DNA of 64,000 nucleotides from Atrina japonica (Eukaryota > Mollusca > Bivalvia > Pterioida > Pinnidae): NCBI GenBank assembly GCA_030159075.1, contig BROG01000393.1, forward strand, positions 62,001-126,000, given 5' to 3'. Below the pieces are notes generated by a model. That model had not been told where the DNA came from. It ran no database searches and was given only the letters and a program-made list of their open reading frames with translations. Every line of letters begins with the position of its first letter. Position 1 is the stretch's first letter. The position numbers were made by a program, and so were the translations under genes. Below are positions 25,561-36,059 of this stretch, piece by piece.

Positions 25561-26267
25561 TGGATGGTCCCCTGTATCTAATTTTCATGTACTAGTGTGA
25601 CCTAACTCTGCATCACTTTTATACTCTGAAGGTGCATCAATATCTTGAACTACATAGTATTTTCTGGAAATTCTACTTGTATCCTAAAGCTCGAATTTTT
25701 CCTAACACTTGACCTCTTTTTAACCTATAAAATTTATTTGTCTGATTAACTATCCATCATTGATGCTTGAGATTTCAAAATTTTCTTTATTCCCCCTGTT
25801 AAAATGCTCTATTTGTCCTAACAAAACATATTGTCTTACTCTGTGGTCTTAATGTAGTTGTTTTTGATACTCTTACTATGGATGATATGTGAGTGTCATC
25901 TTCAATTTGACGGTTCTCCCTATTCTTAAGAAACCTAAATCAAAGTATAATCTTAATGGGATAAAGTTTCTATTCAAACCATCGGTGACATAAAACTTGT
26001 GATTCATGGTCATTTTATTCATCGTAAATTTTAATATTTACTGCACCTATTACTTTAAGTGATTGACCATTCACTGCCCTGAGATAGTAAATTTTTGATA
26101 GTTAATTTATACTATACCTTACTTTTTCTTAATTTTTCTGGCTTCCTTATAAGAAGAGCCTTCTAGTTTTCCTGTTCCCTATGTTCCCTATACTGAGACC
26201 ATTGTTGTCCTATTCGCTGGGTGGAGTTTTCTGAAGTTTGTTCACTTACTATAGTGGTGCTAAGGGA

Positions 26268-26955
26268 GTGCTAACTGTTTATTTGACTGAGACGTATTAT
26301 CTCGGGGGGTGCCGGAAGTGCTAACATCTGAGGTGGTTCTGGTAATGCTAATGTTTGATCATCTGACTGATTTTGTTGATATGTAAATTGTGGAGGTCGA
26401 AAGTTGAAGTTTTGCCTATTCCGATAAGTATGAGGTGTAAACTGCGAGGGTGGAGGATCGTTTCGTTGGCGGTCCCTGATTATACTGCCAATTGGTACCC
26501 AGTTACGAGGGTTAATGTTTCGATTTGGACAATTTCTTTTAAGGTGACCTATCATGTGACATACCCAAACATTCTGCGCCTAATACCCAAATCTGGTACA
26601 GATTGTGAATTTTGTCTATTTGGACCTACTTGTTTTGTGGCCTAAACGTTTGTTGAGTTTGTTGTCTAGTTTTCTTAGTGTTTTTGAACCTAACCTGTTT
26701 CTTATTGTCTGCTACTGATACTTGTAAGTCATCGTCACTATCACTGTCACTGTCTGTCTCGTCAGCTGCATTTACATCTACCTTTTTTGGACAATTTTGA
26801 GTAGTGTGACCTTTTCTTAAACAATTCTTACATAGTTTATTTCTTAAGTGATCTACTTCCATTGGTTGTATGTCTCTGTCTTCTTTTTCAGTTTTAAATC
26901 TAAACACATTTTGTGTACCGTCTAAGGTCAATGCAATTAACCCTAACATTTTGTT
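26268..26955 (-). pseudogene. Gag (nucleocapsid) relic with CCHC knuckles
   Basis: One frame (26626-26949) contains CKNCLRKGHTTQNC, a full C-x2-C-x4-H-x4-C zinc knuckle, followed by an acidic Asp/Ser run and a basic stretch. The next frame (26271-26555) starts with a partial second knuckle, GHLKRNCP, and a Pro/Gln/Asn-rich tail. This is nucleocapsid architecture. The two pieces are in different frames with a stop between. RNA binding during particle assembly is known for the family; this copy is broken. Confidence 0.85.
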
Positions 26956-27964
26956 CGCGTGTCGCTATCTTAACTTCTAAAGTCGTTTCTTCCCTAATCA
27001 ATTTCATTTTGATGTAATCAAAAGTCACCCCCTTTACAAAATATGAAAACTACTAAAGTCTGTTCTGTCGTGTAAACATCTTCAGATGTTGTATTATTCT
27101 TTCCCCAAACATTTGTACTGACTCGCTGTCTCTTGTTTTAGATTTCTTAACTTAATTAATGCCTGTCTTTTGTTTGTTTCCCCAAATTTTTCTTTTATAA
27201 TTTCTTGAGGTCCCCCCATAGCTAGACAATGAAATCCGCTACCGCCCCTGAAATGTTACGAATGCTTACCCGGCATTTTCTGTACATTTACAACAAATTT
27301 GCATATTTTCTATGTCTGATATCCATTCCTTAAGGTCTGCCGGTTTACTTCTTAATTATGATTACAGATTTGTTGCACTGTATTATTGTCTCAAAATGTT
27401 ATCAAACATCTCTTTTTCATCTCACGGTATCCCAGACACTCTACAAAATGGTGGTTCTCTATTTCCTACTCCCCCCGATATACTGTAGTACCTGTTACTA
27501 CTACTTTCGGTTTTGTTTGGTACGTCTGACTGACACTTTTGTTTTATTTCTATAGTTTCATTTTGCATGTCTGTCTGAAGGTGGTTTCAGTTTTATTTAT
27601 GTCGTCTAACTTAAATTATCTCAATTTCTCCTAAAGGCAGCCATACTACTGAATTTTAGTCTACTATTTTCCTCTGCCATTATTAATACTGTTTTTAATT
27701 TTGTATTTTATTTCAAATGTTAAATTTTGTGTTTAACTAATTTGTTAAAGTTTTCAAAATAAGTTTTTTATATTATTGCCTAAATACTTAAAGTTGTACA
27801 CGAGTTTTTGGTTAATTTAAATTTTATTAAATTACTTTTAAGTTTCATTCGAAAGAATGTTCACAGTGGTCAAAATAATAAGGTACTAAGAAAAGTAAAA
27901 GTCCTTACCTTTTCCAAGTTGTGTTGTTCCCAGGTCTTTTATCCAGCAAAAGGCTCACGATATT
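26956..27964 (-). pseudogene. 5' internal region: gag N-terminus and leader, heavily decayed
   Basis: Sequence between the nucleocapsid and the 5' LTR. Only short broken frames are seen. The primer-binding site should sit directly left of 27965, but the tRNA it would match could not be named. Confidence 0.45.
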
Positions 27965-28519
27965 TGTAAACCAACTTAACAAAGTCTGATCGTATAGAGT
28001 TAATTCAGCAGAGTACGCAATGGTAACAATGTTTCGAGAGTATGGTGGTGTTCTCTCTAGGCGGTTTCCCGCTGGTCTCCCTCGTTTCCAGAACTCCAGT
28101 GCTTATATACATTTTCAGTTTTGACCAACGCAAAAACACTGTTCTAGAAACTTCTAGAGAGTTAAATGCATCTACAATTGGGAGAATATGGACGCCGTCA
28201 GGGCAACCCTTGGTAACCTTTTTACACGTGTACGACACAAATCTACTGATGATGACAGGACCTTTTAACGCAGCTTCAATTGCTGCTTTTTTGTAAAGGT
28301 GTTTGACAAGTGTTTATCCAAAACAGTATATTGTAATAATGCTCTAAATGCGAGTAATTTTGAATTTGGGAATGTTATATCTAAAATTAACTTTGTCAAT
28401 TTACCAATTAGAAATCATGTAATTTTAGCTGCCCGCCAAATACTATACACTCAATACACAAGTCACACACAATTTATTTACGTATATAATTTCCTAAAAG
28501 ATTTATCTCCCGTACGTTA
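27965..28519 (-). repeat. 5' LTR of the retrotransposon
   Basis: The more complete of the two LTRs, about 555 bases. Read on the minus strand it has GTATATAAGC (28101-28110), a good TATA box, and later 'gcctagagagaacaccacca'. This would have driven leftward transcription of the element, away from the carboxypeptidase exons. Confidence 0.87.
28102..28109 (-). promoter_or_regulatory. TATA box inside the 5' LTR
   Basis: The minus strand reads TATATAAG inside the right LTR. The matching segment is deleted from the left LTR. Confidence 0.55.
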
Positions 28520-28823
28520 TTAAGAGAAAACAAAGTTTAGCAGCGTTCTAGTAGGCTATATCTGAATCTTCCGTTTTTACCAGTAACACTACGCGACACC
28601 GTATATTTGAAATATACATGTATTTCTGTGGCATAAAACGGCATTATTACAACGTAATGGTGCGCTATATATATAGCCAAGACTAGATGTAATAAATGGA
28701 CAAAAAACGTAGAAATCCATGGATTATATATTTCAGCGAGAAAATGGCGGCGGTAGTAGATAGTTATGTGGCTTAGTGGAATACCTGCTTTTCTTTCTCC
28801 TGAGTTTCTTTGTTCTGTTTCAG

Positions 28824-28905
28824 TCATCGACTAATTCGAGTTAGACCCATCAACAATGGCCAACTACAAACGTTACAACGGATGCAATACATGGAAAACC
28901 TAAAT
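28824..28905 (+). CDS. Carboxypeptidase exon 2: propeptide start
   Basis: After the acceptor 'ctgtttcag', one base completes a split codon, then HRLIRVRPINNGQLQTLQ and RMQYMENLN follow up to the donor gtaagt. This is the first strand and helix of the M14A propeptide ('RV.P....Q...L..L'). It ends in phase 0. It needs a preceding exon ending two bases into a codon; the only candidate found is the inverted exon at 7098-7171. Confidence 0.88.
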
Positions 28906-29016
28906 GTAAGTGTTGTAACTGAGCACGTCAGCATTTGTTTTATTATCACATATAGACAGCGGAAACGAATACTTAATACCAATATTGGAATATTCCGGAC
29001 TACTTCTCTATTTCAG

Positions 29017-29451
29017 ATTTGTTTGTTTATTGTTGTTTAAAGTCCCACTCAATCATTTACATATCATATGCAAGGGTTTCAAAATTTTGACTGCTCGGCA
29101 ACTTTAGCGTGGCGCCACCTTCAAATTCACGGGACTTTGTTTTTTTACTGTCTCATTCGAAGGACAGGAAACCAACCTGCCGCCAGCTGGACTCGCACTC
29201 ACGACCTTACGATCAAGAGTCGAGCGCGCTGTCGACTATGCCGGTGAAGGGGTTCAAATTTTGACCTATGTTCGGCACTTATGGCCATTGAGTAGTCAGG
29301 GCTCTTTAACGTGACGACACCTACTGTGACACAGGACCTCGGTTTTTACTGTCTCATGCGAAGTACAGGAAACCAACCTGCCGCCAGCTATACTCACACT
29401 CACGACCTCACGATCAAGAGTCGAGCGCGCTATCGACTGAGTCAGGCCGGC
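29017..29451 (-). repeat. Two SINE family A copies in tandem, one insertion
   Basis: Two head-to-tail reverse copies (about 29017-29243 and 29244-29451), each ending in the complement of the tRNA head ('gatcaagagtcgagcgcgct'). A 12-base target duplication, tctctatttcag, flanks the whole pair (29005-29016 and 29452-29463), so the pair may have inserted as a dimer, or the second copy arose by later duplication. It lies in carboxypeptidase intron 2. Confidence 0.88.
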
Positions 29452-29934
29452 TCTCTATTTCAGTCTAATTATGCTGTGTAATTGGATGTATTCTAATCAT
29501 ACTGAACTTTGGAATTACATGTATCATACTGTCATTTTGATAAGTTAATATCTCGAGATTAGACCAAAAGTTTGATTAAAAAGGCTAAAAAGATAAATTG
29601 CCGTAGAAACTTTTACATATCATGCATGCCTGGAACAAATAAAATCGTTCTAAGAATACGATCGATATTCCTGCCCCCATGTAAGAATACACATTTTTAC
29701 TCACATACGGCTTCTTTTCACAAATACGTTATAACAAGTTTTTATTCAACCCGGGATTTAAAGAAAAAAAATGTATTTGTATAAAATGTCAAATACTTCA
29801 AACTTTTAATACCAATTTTAAAAATCGATTTTTACAGCTTGTATGCATTTTAAAATTCATTGGCGAATATTCCAGGATCTGCTTCAGGACTAATGATTTA
29901 AAGGGGTTGTTTTTTTTTTAAATTGTTCTCTCAT

Positions 29935-30335
29935 TTTTACTACTTGGATTGGTATACAATAACAACAAATAAATATATACGGGCATAAACATTCTTCTAT
30001 TCCTATATATATTTTGTGGAAATTGCATGAGAAACCCTAACCTGAATATTTCTCTCACTTCGGTCCCTACATTAAAGAGTTCCGATCAAGGGCGTTAATC
30101 ATTCACGTTAATGAAACCCAGGTTTGGCACTGTTCCACTTGCAATATGAATACGACACTGGATCTGACGTAATTTTCATAAAATAAAATGTATATAGGAA
30201 TATTGAATGTCTGTGTCTAACTCTTAGATGTTATTGTACATCAAGTACAAGTAGTGAAAGTAGAAAAATTCGTGATGAATTTTCTGTGGTAAACACAGAT
30301 ATTTTACCCTTTAAAGCGATATGTTTTTTACAGAA
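29935..30335 (+). repeat. Dispersed repeat family R3, copy 1, with nested insert
   Basis: Landmarks 'tttttactacttggattg', 'tgtggaaattgcatgagaaa', 'ccaggtttggcactgttcca' and 'ttattgtacatcaagtacaa' recur at about 49905-50190 and 56700-56960. Here the order is interrupted after 'gaaaccc' by about 75 bases (30042-30112) related to family R2, after which 'gaaaccc' is repeated. That repeat is a plausible target duplication. Confidence 0.7.
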
Positions 30336-30725
30336 TGACATTATTATAACAAACATTTTACCGAACATTTTGGAGAGGGGACTCACCTCCTATATATTAG
30401 TCAGTGATTATTAGTTACCCCGATTAACCAGCATAACAAGTATTATAAAAATGACAAACATGATTCTATGGTTGAGAAATTCATGGCGGAATATTATGAA
30501 TTTGAAATTTTAGACAATTCTTTATTCCTGAAATTACGTTGAACTAGAGTAGTTAAAATGAACGATGCATGAAAGAGAACACTAAACCGAAAGTTTTTCC
30601 ACAACTGATATGAACATTATACCAAAATTAAAAGTTTGCAAATCAAATAAGATAAACCTGTGAAAAATTGAGTATGATATATGTAGTTAGTTGGTGATAT
30701 GTCCTTTAAAAAACTTTTAAAACAG

Positions 30726-30859
30726 TTGGATTATTGGAAACAGCCTGTTCTTAATCATGACGTCGACATCAGAGTTCCGCCACAAGTATACAATGACGTC
30801 ACGACAACATTGTCACGCAGGAAGATGGCGTACAGAGTTGTTATTTCCAATCTGCAAAG
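30726..30859 (+). CDS. Carboxypeptidase exon 3: propeptide core
   Basis: After the acceptor 'ttttaaaacag', the frame reads LDYWKQPVLNHDVDIRVPP and later RRKMAYRVVISNLQ, ending two bases into a codon at the donor gtaata. 'LD.W......VD.RVPP' is the classic propeptide signature of digestive carboxypeptidases, which folds over the active site and keeps the zymogen inactive. Phase matches the next exon, giving NLQSS. Confidence 0.93.
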
Positions 30860-31215
30860 GTAATATGCTTATACTATACTCACTAGAGAAATGACAGACA
30901 AGACTTGTTTACAATCAACATAATATACTTATACTTACTATGATACTCACTAGAGAATTGACAGACAAGACATGTTTACACTTAACATAATATACTTATA
31001 CTTATTACGATACTCACTAGAGAATTGACAGACAAGACATGTTTACACTCAACATAATATACTTATAATTACTATGATACTCACTAGAGAATTGACAGAC
31101 AAGACATGTTTACACTTAACATAATATACTTATACTTATTACGATACTCACTAGAGAATTGACAGACAAGACATGTTTACACTTAACATGATATACTTAT
31201 ACTTATTACGATACT
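30860..31215. repeat. About 73-bp minisatellite beginning at the exon 3 donor
   Basis: Five units of 'actcactagagaattgacag' plus 'acaagacatgtttacac' and 'aacataatatacttatact'. The first unit starts at the first intron base: the donor sequence 'gtaatatgcttatac' matches 'ataatatacttatac' in later units, with the donor GT changed to AT. Confidence 0.9.
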
Positions 31216-32025
31216 ATTTACATAAATATTCGCCTGGCCTAGTATCCCGAAGCACTTACGCATAAATCGAATTTGGCATTCTGGTTTTTTTTTCAAATGT
31301 CATATAATCCAATTTTAAATATTTTACTAATACAGTATATCTAAATTTTGATACAGAAAATTGGTAAAAATGCATTTTATTGAATTTTGTAATTTTAACA
31401 CAACGACAATTTTGTTATAGTGCGTTTGAGTACATATAGGACAGAGAAAAAAAAGAATTTTTGCTGAAAATAAAAACTATATGTACTAATAACATACATC
31501 AAAGTATTTCTAAATATACTACATAGCACATACGTAATTTTCAAAATTTTTGGTCCAGGGATGTGAAAGTTGTCTGTAAAACCTTATGTAAAATACGGGT
31601 AGAACTTTATATCTATTTATATAGATGCTACAATGCGCTACTAAAACCTCTTGGTCATGTTTGTATTTTTCTCCGAAAGAATGAAACATATCCGCTCATT
31701 TCAATATTAATCTTTGACACAACCCCTTGAAATTTCATTTTATCTAAAATCTCTTTAACCACGTGAAAAATGTTCTATAATTAAATTTGCATATGGTAAA
31801 CGTGTTTATATTCACTTGATTGGTCTCTTGTGTTCACATGACAAAAAATAGGTAATACAGGCTGTTCTGTTGGTTGTTTTAAACCATCGTCATGAAATGA
31901 CGGAAATTTTGAAGATTTTCTAAGAGTACAGGGCTCAATCTTCTGGGTGGATTTATGTAGTAAATTCTGTGCAGTTACGTATTGTACAAGCGAATTAATT
32001 TTACGTAAGACAATGGATCCAGGAC
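31216..32025. other. Intron 3, no further feature recognised
   Basis: AT-rich intronic DNA. No repeat shared with the rest of the window was noticed until the MITE at 32026. Confidence 0.4.
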
Positions 32026-32274
32026 CTGGGTCTGGCACTATAAAAATTAAGAAATACTTAAGTCTAAAAGTTTTACTCAACTTCGGCAAATCCTGAAATC
32101 TGATTGGCTAAGTAGGCCAAGTTGAGAAAATTCCAAGTGTCAAGTCCTTGCACCATAAAACTTAAAAATTTTACTCAAATCTGTTTAATCCTGAAATCTG
32201 ATTGGCTGAGCACACTAATTTGAGAATATTCTCAGACTTGAGTAAATTCTTAAGTTTTATGGTGCCAGGCCCTG
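32026..32274. mobile_element. MITE-like repeat family M1, copy 2
   Basis: The left end 'ctgggtctggcactataaaa' and the right end 'ttttatggtgccaggccctg' are inverse complements with a few mismatches, and the inner 'ttaagaaatacttaag' and 'cttgagtaaattcttaag' also pair. 'ctgaaatctgattggct' occurs twice inside, at about 32092 and 32190. It has no coding capacity. Confidence 0.75.
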
Positions 32275-32584
32275 ATATAATTGCCTTTGAGAAATCGCGA
32301 AAAACCTTGACCTATATGTATTCAAACGCACTATACCCGGAACCTAGCAACTTTAGTATCATTAAATGGAATACATCAGGATCTGCAGCAAGCTGAACGT
32401 TGCCATTTTGCATTCGTATTTAAATTTGCTTACATTTTGAACCCTCATGTAAAACCATATGTTTTATAATTTAATGATGAGTTGAATATCTTTTGGTTTT
32501 TTTGTATAGATTTATATTGAAATCTACTAGTATTCATAGAACATTTTAACACATAGATAATAATTTCCAATATCATGTTGACAG

Positions 32585-32753
32585 CTCTATGGATGTCGAA
32601 CAAGCATCGATGAAGAAACCTGATTACTCTATTGATCCTGTTAAATTCAAATGGATGTGTGACACGCAGGGCATAAATTGCGAAACTTCTGGCGGAAGTT
32701 CCGGATCCAGATCATCCGAGAGCATTGTGGGCAGATACGCTCGACACTACGAG
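32585..32753 (+). CDS. Carboxypeptidase exon 4: activation segment
   Basis: Joins exon 3 through a split Ser codon. It encodes SMDVEQASMKKPDYSIDP, then a linker with two cysteines (CDTQGINC) and a Gly/Ser-rich stretch SGGSSGSRSSES, then IVGRYARHYE, the start of the catalytic domain ('.Y..Y.EI'). The Arg in GSR|SSES is a possible activation cleavage site. The cysteine pair and flexible linker are unusual next to the simple Arg-rich activation site of vertebrate enzymes. Ends in phase 0. Confidence 0.92.
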
Positions 32754-32944
32754 GTGATACTGTAATACAAGATTACACAAATTACCTTTTTGTTATAGTC
32801 ACAACTGAAGCGCCCAGTAAATAATGATTGCAAAATAGACAATTATATATTGATCTTCCATTCTTCTGATGATAATCCTGAAAATAGATCTATCCTTTCC
32901 GCACATTGATTATTTTCAGGAAGGCTAGGACGTTGGCAACTTTC

Positions 32945-33030
32945 CAATTTGTTTGGTTTTGACCTCTGGCGTAGAGGTCTGCGATGCTCATTCCTCTACG
33001 ACACCTGATCTCACTATGTTTTTCCACCGT
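32945..33030 (-). repeat. Dispersed repeat family R4 fragment
   Basis: 'gcgtagaggtctgcgatgct' and 'cacctgatctcactatg' match the head of family R4, seen also at 43018, 57790 and 62600 ('ggcacctgatcccac'). Confidence 0.5.
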
Positions 33031-33439
33031 TCGCCATTTTTTGTATATGATCTTTTAACGGTTAAAACATTTGTCTGTACTTGTTATACACTCTAATCAC
33101 TGTACCGTCGACGAAAGTGGGCAGTAACAGTCACTTTGAGGTCAAATAAAAAAATAATAAATTTAGCATATAAATGACAGTATAGGAGTATAATTTAAAT
33201 TATCGTCTGCTGAAATATTCTAAATTGATGAGAACTGATTTTCATCACAACTTATACCAAATCATAGATAATTTCCGCACACCATAATCTGACAGATAGC
33301 TACTTTATTTGTAGATCATTTGCGTTTGTGCAGCACTTTATTGACATTTTGCAAGCAACGTACACCAAATGTTCAACTGTGTTAACGAGTTATCTTTCTT
33401 AGCTTTACAAACTCTTTATAGGTCTGACAAGGTAATTTG

Positions 33440-33750
33440 GCACACATGTGCAAACACAACGAGTCTAAATTAAATCATAAAAGGGGTGCCAACCCACTTG
33501 TTGACCCAGAAAATATTACAGCTTCGGTGCAAACACAACGAGTCTAAATTAAATCATAAAAGGGATGCCAACTTACTTGTTGACCGAGAAAATATTACAG
33601 CTTTGGTAATGCATGGATTCCGTGCAAGGCAATACATTTTATCTGTACAACCTATTTTAGGACAAAAGTGTATTGTTTTGGTTTTAGACAGAACCCAGTT
33701 GTGCCACTTTTACCTTGGTAGACCTGTATCTCCAGACATCACAATATGTT
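33440..33750 (+). repeat. Dispersed repeat family R5 with an 89-bp tandem duplication
   Basis: 'gtgcaaacacaacgagtcta' starts at 33448 and again at 33537, giving a direct 89-base duplication. The rest ('tgttttggttttagacagaa' and 'tttaccttggtagacctgta') matches 48990-49115. The short open frame across it is not a gene. Confidence 0.75.
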
Positions 33751-33923
33751 CAGTTGTCCAATGGTGTTTACGTATGTGGTGTTGACATATCGCTTAATTT
33801 AAGAGTTGATAACTTTCAAAAGCATATTTGTGTTTACCCACTTTGCATGGTAACAGAATTTATACTGTTATTTTGTGTATCTATATATTTTTTGTCTGCT
33901 TCGTTACGACATGATACGTCATG

Positions 33924-34468
33924 TTATTGACATGAGTATGTGAACAATCATTATTTCATTTATTTTAGATATCGACACGCCTGTGTGTTAAATTACCGTA
34001 ATGATTTGTTAAGATATTGGCATGCGTGCGTTCTGTTTTGGTTAGATATTGGCTATTGACATGTGTTTGTGAAGAATGATAGGTATGATTTGTTTAGATA
34101 TTAACGCATGTGTAAATAATTTCTGTCTGTTTCGTATAGTTTTTGACGTGTCTGAACAATTTCTGTCTGTTTCGTTTAGTTATTGACCTGTGGGAACAAC
34201 TTCTGTCTGTTTCGTTTAGTTATTGACATGCATGTGTATACAATTTCCGTCTGTTTTGTTCAGAGATTGACATGCGTGTGTGTACAATTTCTGTCTGGTT
34301 CGTTTAGATATTGACATGCGTGTGTGTACAATTTCTATCTGGTTCGTTTAGATATTGACATGCGTGTGTGTACAATTTCTGCATTTAGTTTAGATATTGA
34401 CATTCGTGTGTAAACAATTTCTGTCCGTTTCCTTTACATATTGAAAATTACCGTTCTGTTTCATTTAG
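33924..34468 (+). repeat. Minisatellite made of the exon 5 splice-acceptor region
   Basis: About 13 units of 40-47 bases. Each ends in a pyrimidine-rich stretch and 'ttTAG' followed by 'atattgacatg' or a variant, then 'cgtgtgtgtacaatttctgt'. The real exon 5 begins in the same way: 'tttcatttag|atattgacatgg'. So the functional 3' splice site and the first 11 exon bases are the last unit of the array, and most upstream units keep an AG in the same place. Confidence 0.92.
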
Positions 34469-34570
34469 ATATTGACATGGATGCAGAATATATCGACGGC
34501 CTATTCAAATGTTGCCTCTGTTCAGTCGATAGGGCAGTCGTACGAAGGAAGAGATATGCTGATACTCAAG
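34469..34570 (+). CDS. Carboxypeptidase exon 5: N-terminal part of catalytic domain
   Basis: Thirty-four codons in phase 0: ILTWMQNISTAYSNV, then SVQSIGQSYEGRDMLILK, followed by donor gtatgt. 'GQSYEGR...LK' is the second strand-turn of M14 peptidases just before the zinc site. Both edges of this exon have spawned tandem arrays (33924-34468 upstream, 35360-35876 downstream). Confidence 0.93.
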
Positions 34571-34591
34571 GTATGTACAGAAAAAGGATGA

Positions 34592-34745
34592 AGTACCAAT
34601 GGAAAATCGAAACTCAAAGTCTATTAAAACACGATAAATTAGATATACAAATAGTCTCAACATGAAGAACAATTGCGAATCCCCAACGGTATAAGACCAG
34701 GTGTCCGGAAGGAGTCAGCGTCGTTTGTTAGCATGTCATATCAGT
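34592..34745 (+). repeat. Dispersed repeat family R4, forward-type copy
   Basis: 'aaaatcgaaactcaaagtct', 'tctcaacatgaagaacaatt', 'gaccaggtgtccggaaggag' and 'tcagcgtcg' recur in order at 53371-53535, 59521-59700 and, reversed, at 57965-58215. It begins only about 20 bases after the exon 5 donor. Confidence 0.8.
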
Positions 34746-35359
34746 TATATGAGTTATCAGGTCAGACATATGCCGGGGATAGAGGTAAAATGAACATGTG
34801 TATGACAGAAGTAGGCCGATAAAATACGGTTAATTGGGATATTTTGTCCACTGTCTTGGCAACTTTGGCCTAAACTACTAAAATGGCCAAAATAAAAGTG
34901 TCCAAAATATGTACACGCTCTGATGTTAGAAAATCCGGATCCATATCTAATGTTAAATTTCATAGCGAGAACAATACTACGATCGATTAACAATGTCGTT
35001 TATAAATCAACACTTTGGGCAAATGATAAATCTTTGCTTTTTGTTTACGTCATCGTTTCTGTTTAAAATTAATCGAAATTTGAAAATTATGACACTCGAT
35101 ATTCGAGTTATCAACTTTTGCGATCGTTAAATGAAGTAAACAATCGACCGTTGGCTGAATTTGTGCTGTCGCTGGTGACAGGGTGACGGAATGTAGGAAA
35201 TAAGCAAGGGGAATGTTGAAAACGGTTTCTACGGTAGACTATAAACATAAATGACCAAAGTTTAACTGGTCAAAAATTAACCTTTCATTTTCTTATCAAA
35301 GTGGGCAAATTTTAGCGACAATTTATGATGTAACGTTAGCAATAGACAGGAATTGGTTG
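34746..35359. other. Intron 5 spacer
   Basis: Intronic sequence with no recognised element between the R4 copy and the exon-derived array. Confidence 0.4.
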
Positions 35360-35876
35360 GTTGCTAAAATATCGCTAGTATCACTGCAGACGATAGGTCG
35401 ATCCTACGAAGACGGGAGTAGACTGATAGTTAAGATATCGCTAACGGTATTACAGGTAATTGCCCGATTTTACGAAAACCGATACATGCAGATACAGTTA
35501 AGATATTGCTACAGCGTTAATACAGGCTATAGGTCGATTCTACGAAGACGGGAGTAGACTGATAGTTACTACATCGCTAGCGTTACTTCAGACTATAGGT
35601 CGATAATACGAGAACGGGAGTACACTGATAGTTACGACATCACTAGCGTTACTACAGGCTATAGGTCGATCCCACGAGGACGGGAATACGCTGATAGTTA
35701 AGATATTGCTAGCGTTAATACATACCATACTACAAAGAATGTAATAGACTGATCGCAAATATATAGATTATAGAAAAATCAAACGAAGACGGGGGTAGGC
35801 TGATTGTAAAAATAACTCTAGTATTATTACAGATTTTAGGACAGCCCCACGAAAATGGAATAGCCTGATAGTAAAG
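35360..35876 (+). repeat. About 68-bp minisatellite resembling the 3' end of exon 5
   Basis: About seven or eight units of the type 'cagacgataggtcgatccta' then 'cgaagacgggagtagactga' and 'tagttaag'. Exon 5 reads 'cagtcgatagggcagtcgta' then 'cgaaggaagagatatgctga' and 'tactcaag', an ungapped match over about 48 bases. The first unit still translates as LQTIGRSYEDGSRLIVK against VQSIGQSYEGRDMLILK. The units carry frame breaks and do not keep the donor, so they appear to be pseudo-exon copies. Confidence 0.8.
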
Positions 35877-36059
35877 ACAAATTATATATATTGCATTAGA
35901 TAAAACAGATAAAAGACTGCAGAAATAAACGTTTGGTAAAATAACATCGCTACTGCGGGTTTATGTTGATGACACGTCATTGGTAGATATAGAAATTTGT
36001 AACGTCGTCATAGTTACTTGGAGTCCTTATCATTTCCGGGAAACTATTAATTTTCCAAA

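Larger units (their letters stand above)
20904..28519 (-). mobile_element. Decayed Ty3/gypsy-type LTR retrotransposon
   Basis: Two related long terminal repeats (20904-21337 and 27965-28519) bound a minus-strand interior with, in order, a gag region with zinc knuckles, reverse transcriptase, RNase H and integrase. Domain order RT-RH-IN marks Metaviridae (Ty3/gypsy). Every reading frame is broken by many small insertions and deletions, so it is not active. The right LTR ends only about 300 bases before carboxypeptidase exon 2. Terminal TG...CA can be read in part; a target duplication could not be fixed with confidence. Confidence 0.92.

Noticed and set aside
28537..28827. Plus-strand first exon for the carboxypeptidase just before exon 2
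   Set aside because: The only nearby ATG frames (for example at 28743) are short, lack a hydrophobic leader and have no donor in the required phase.
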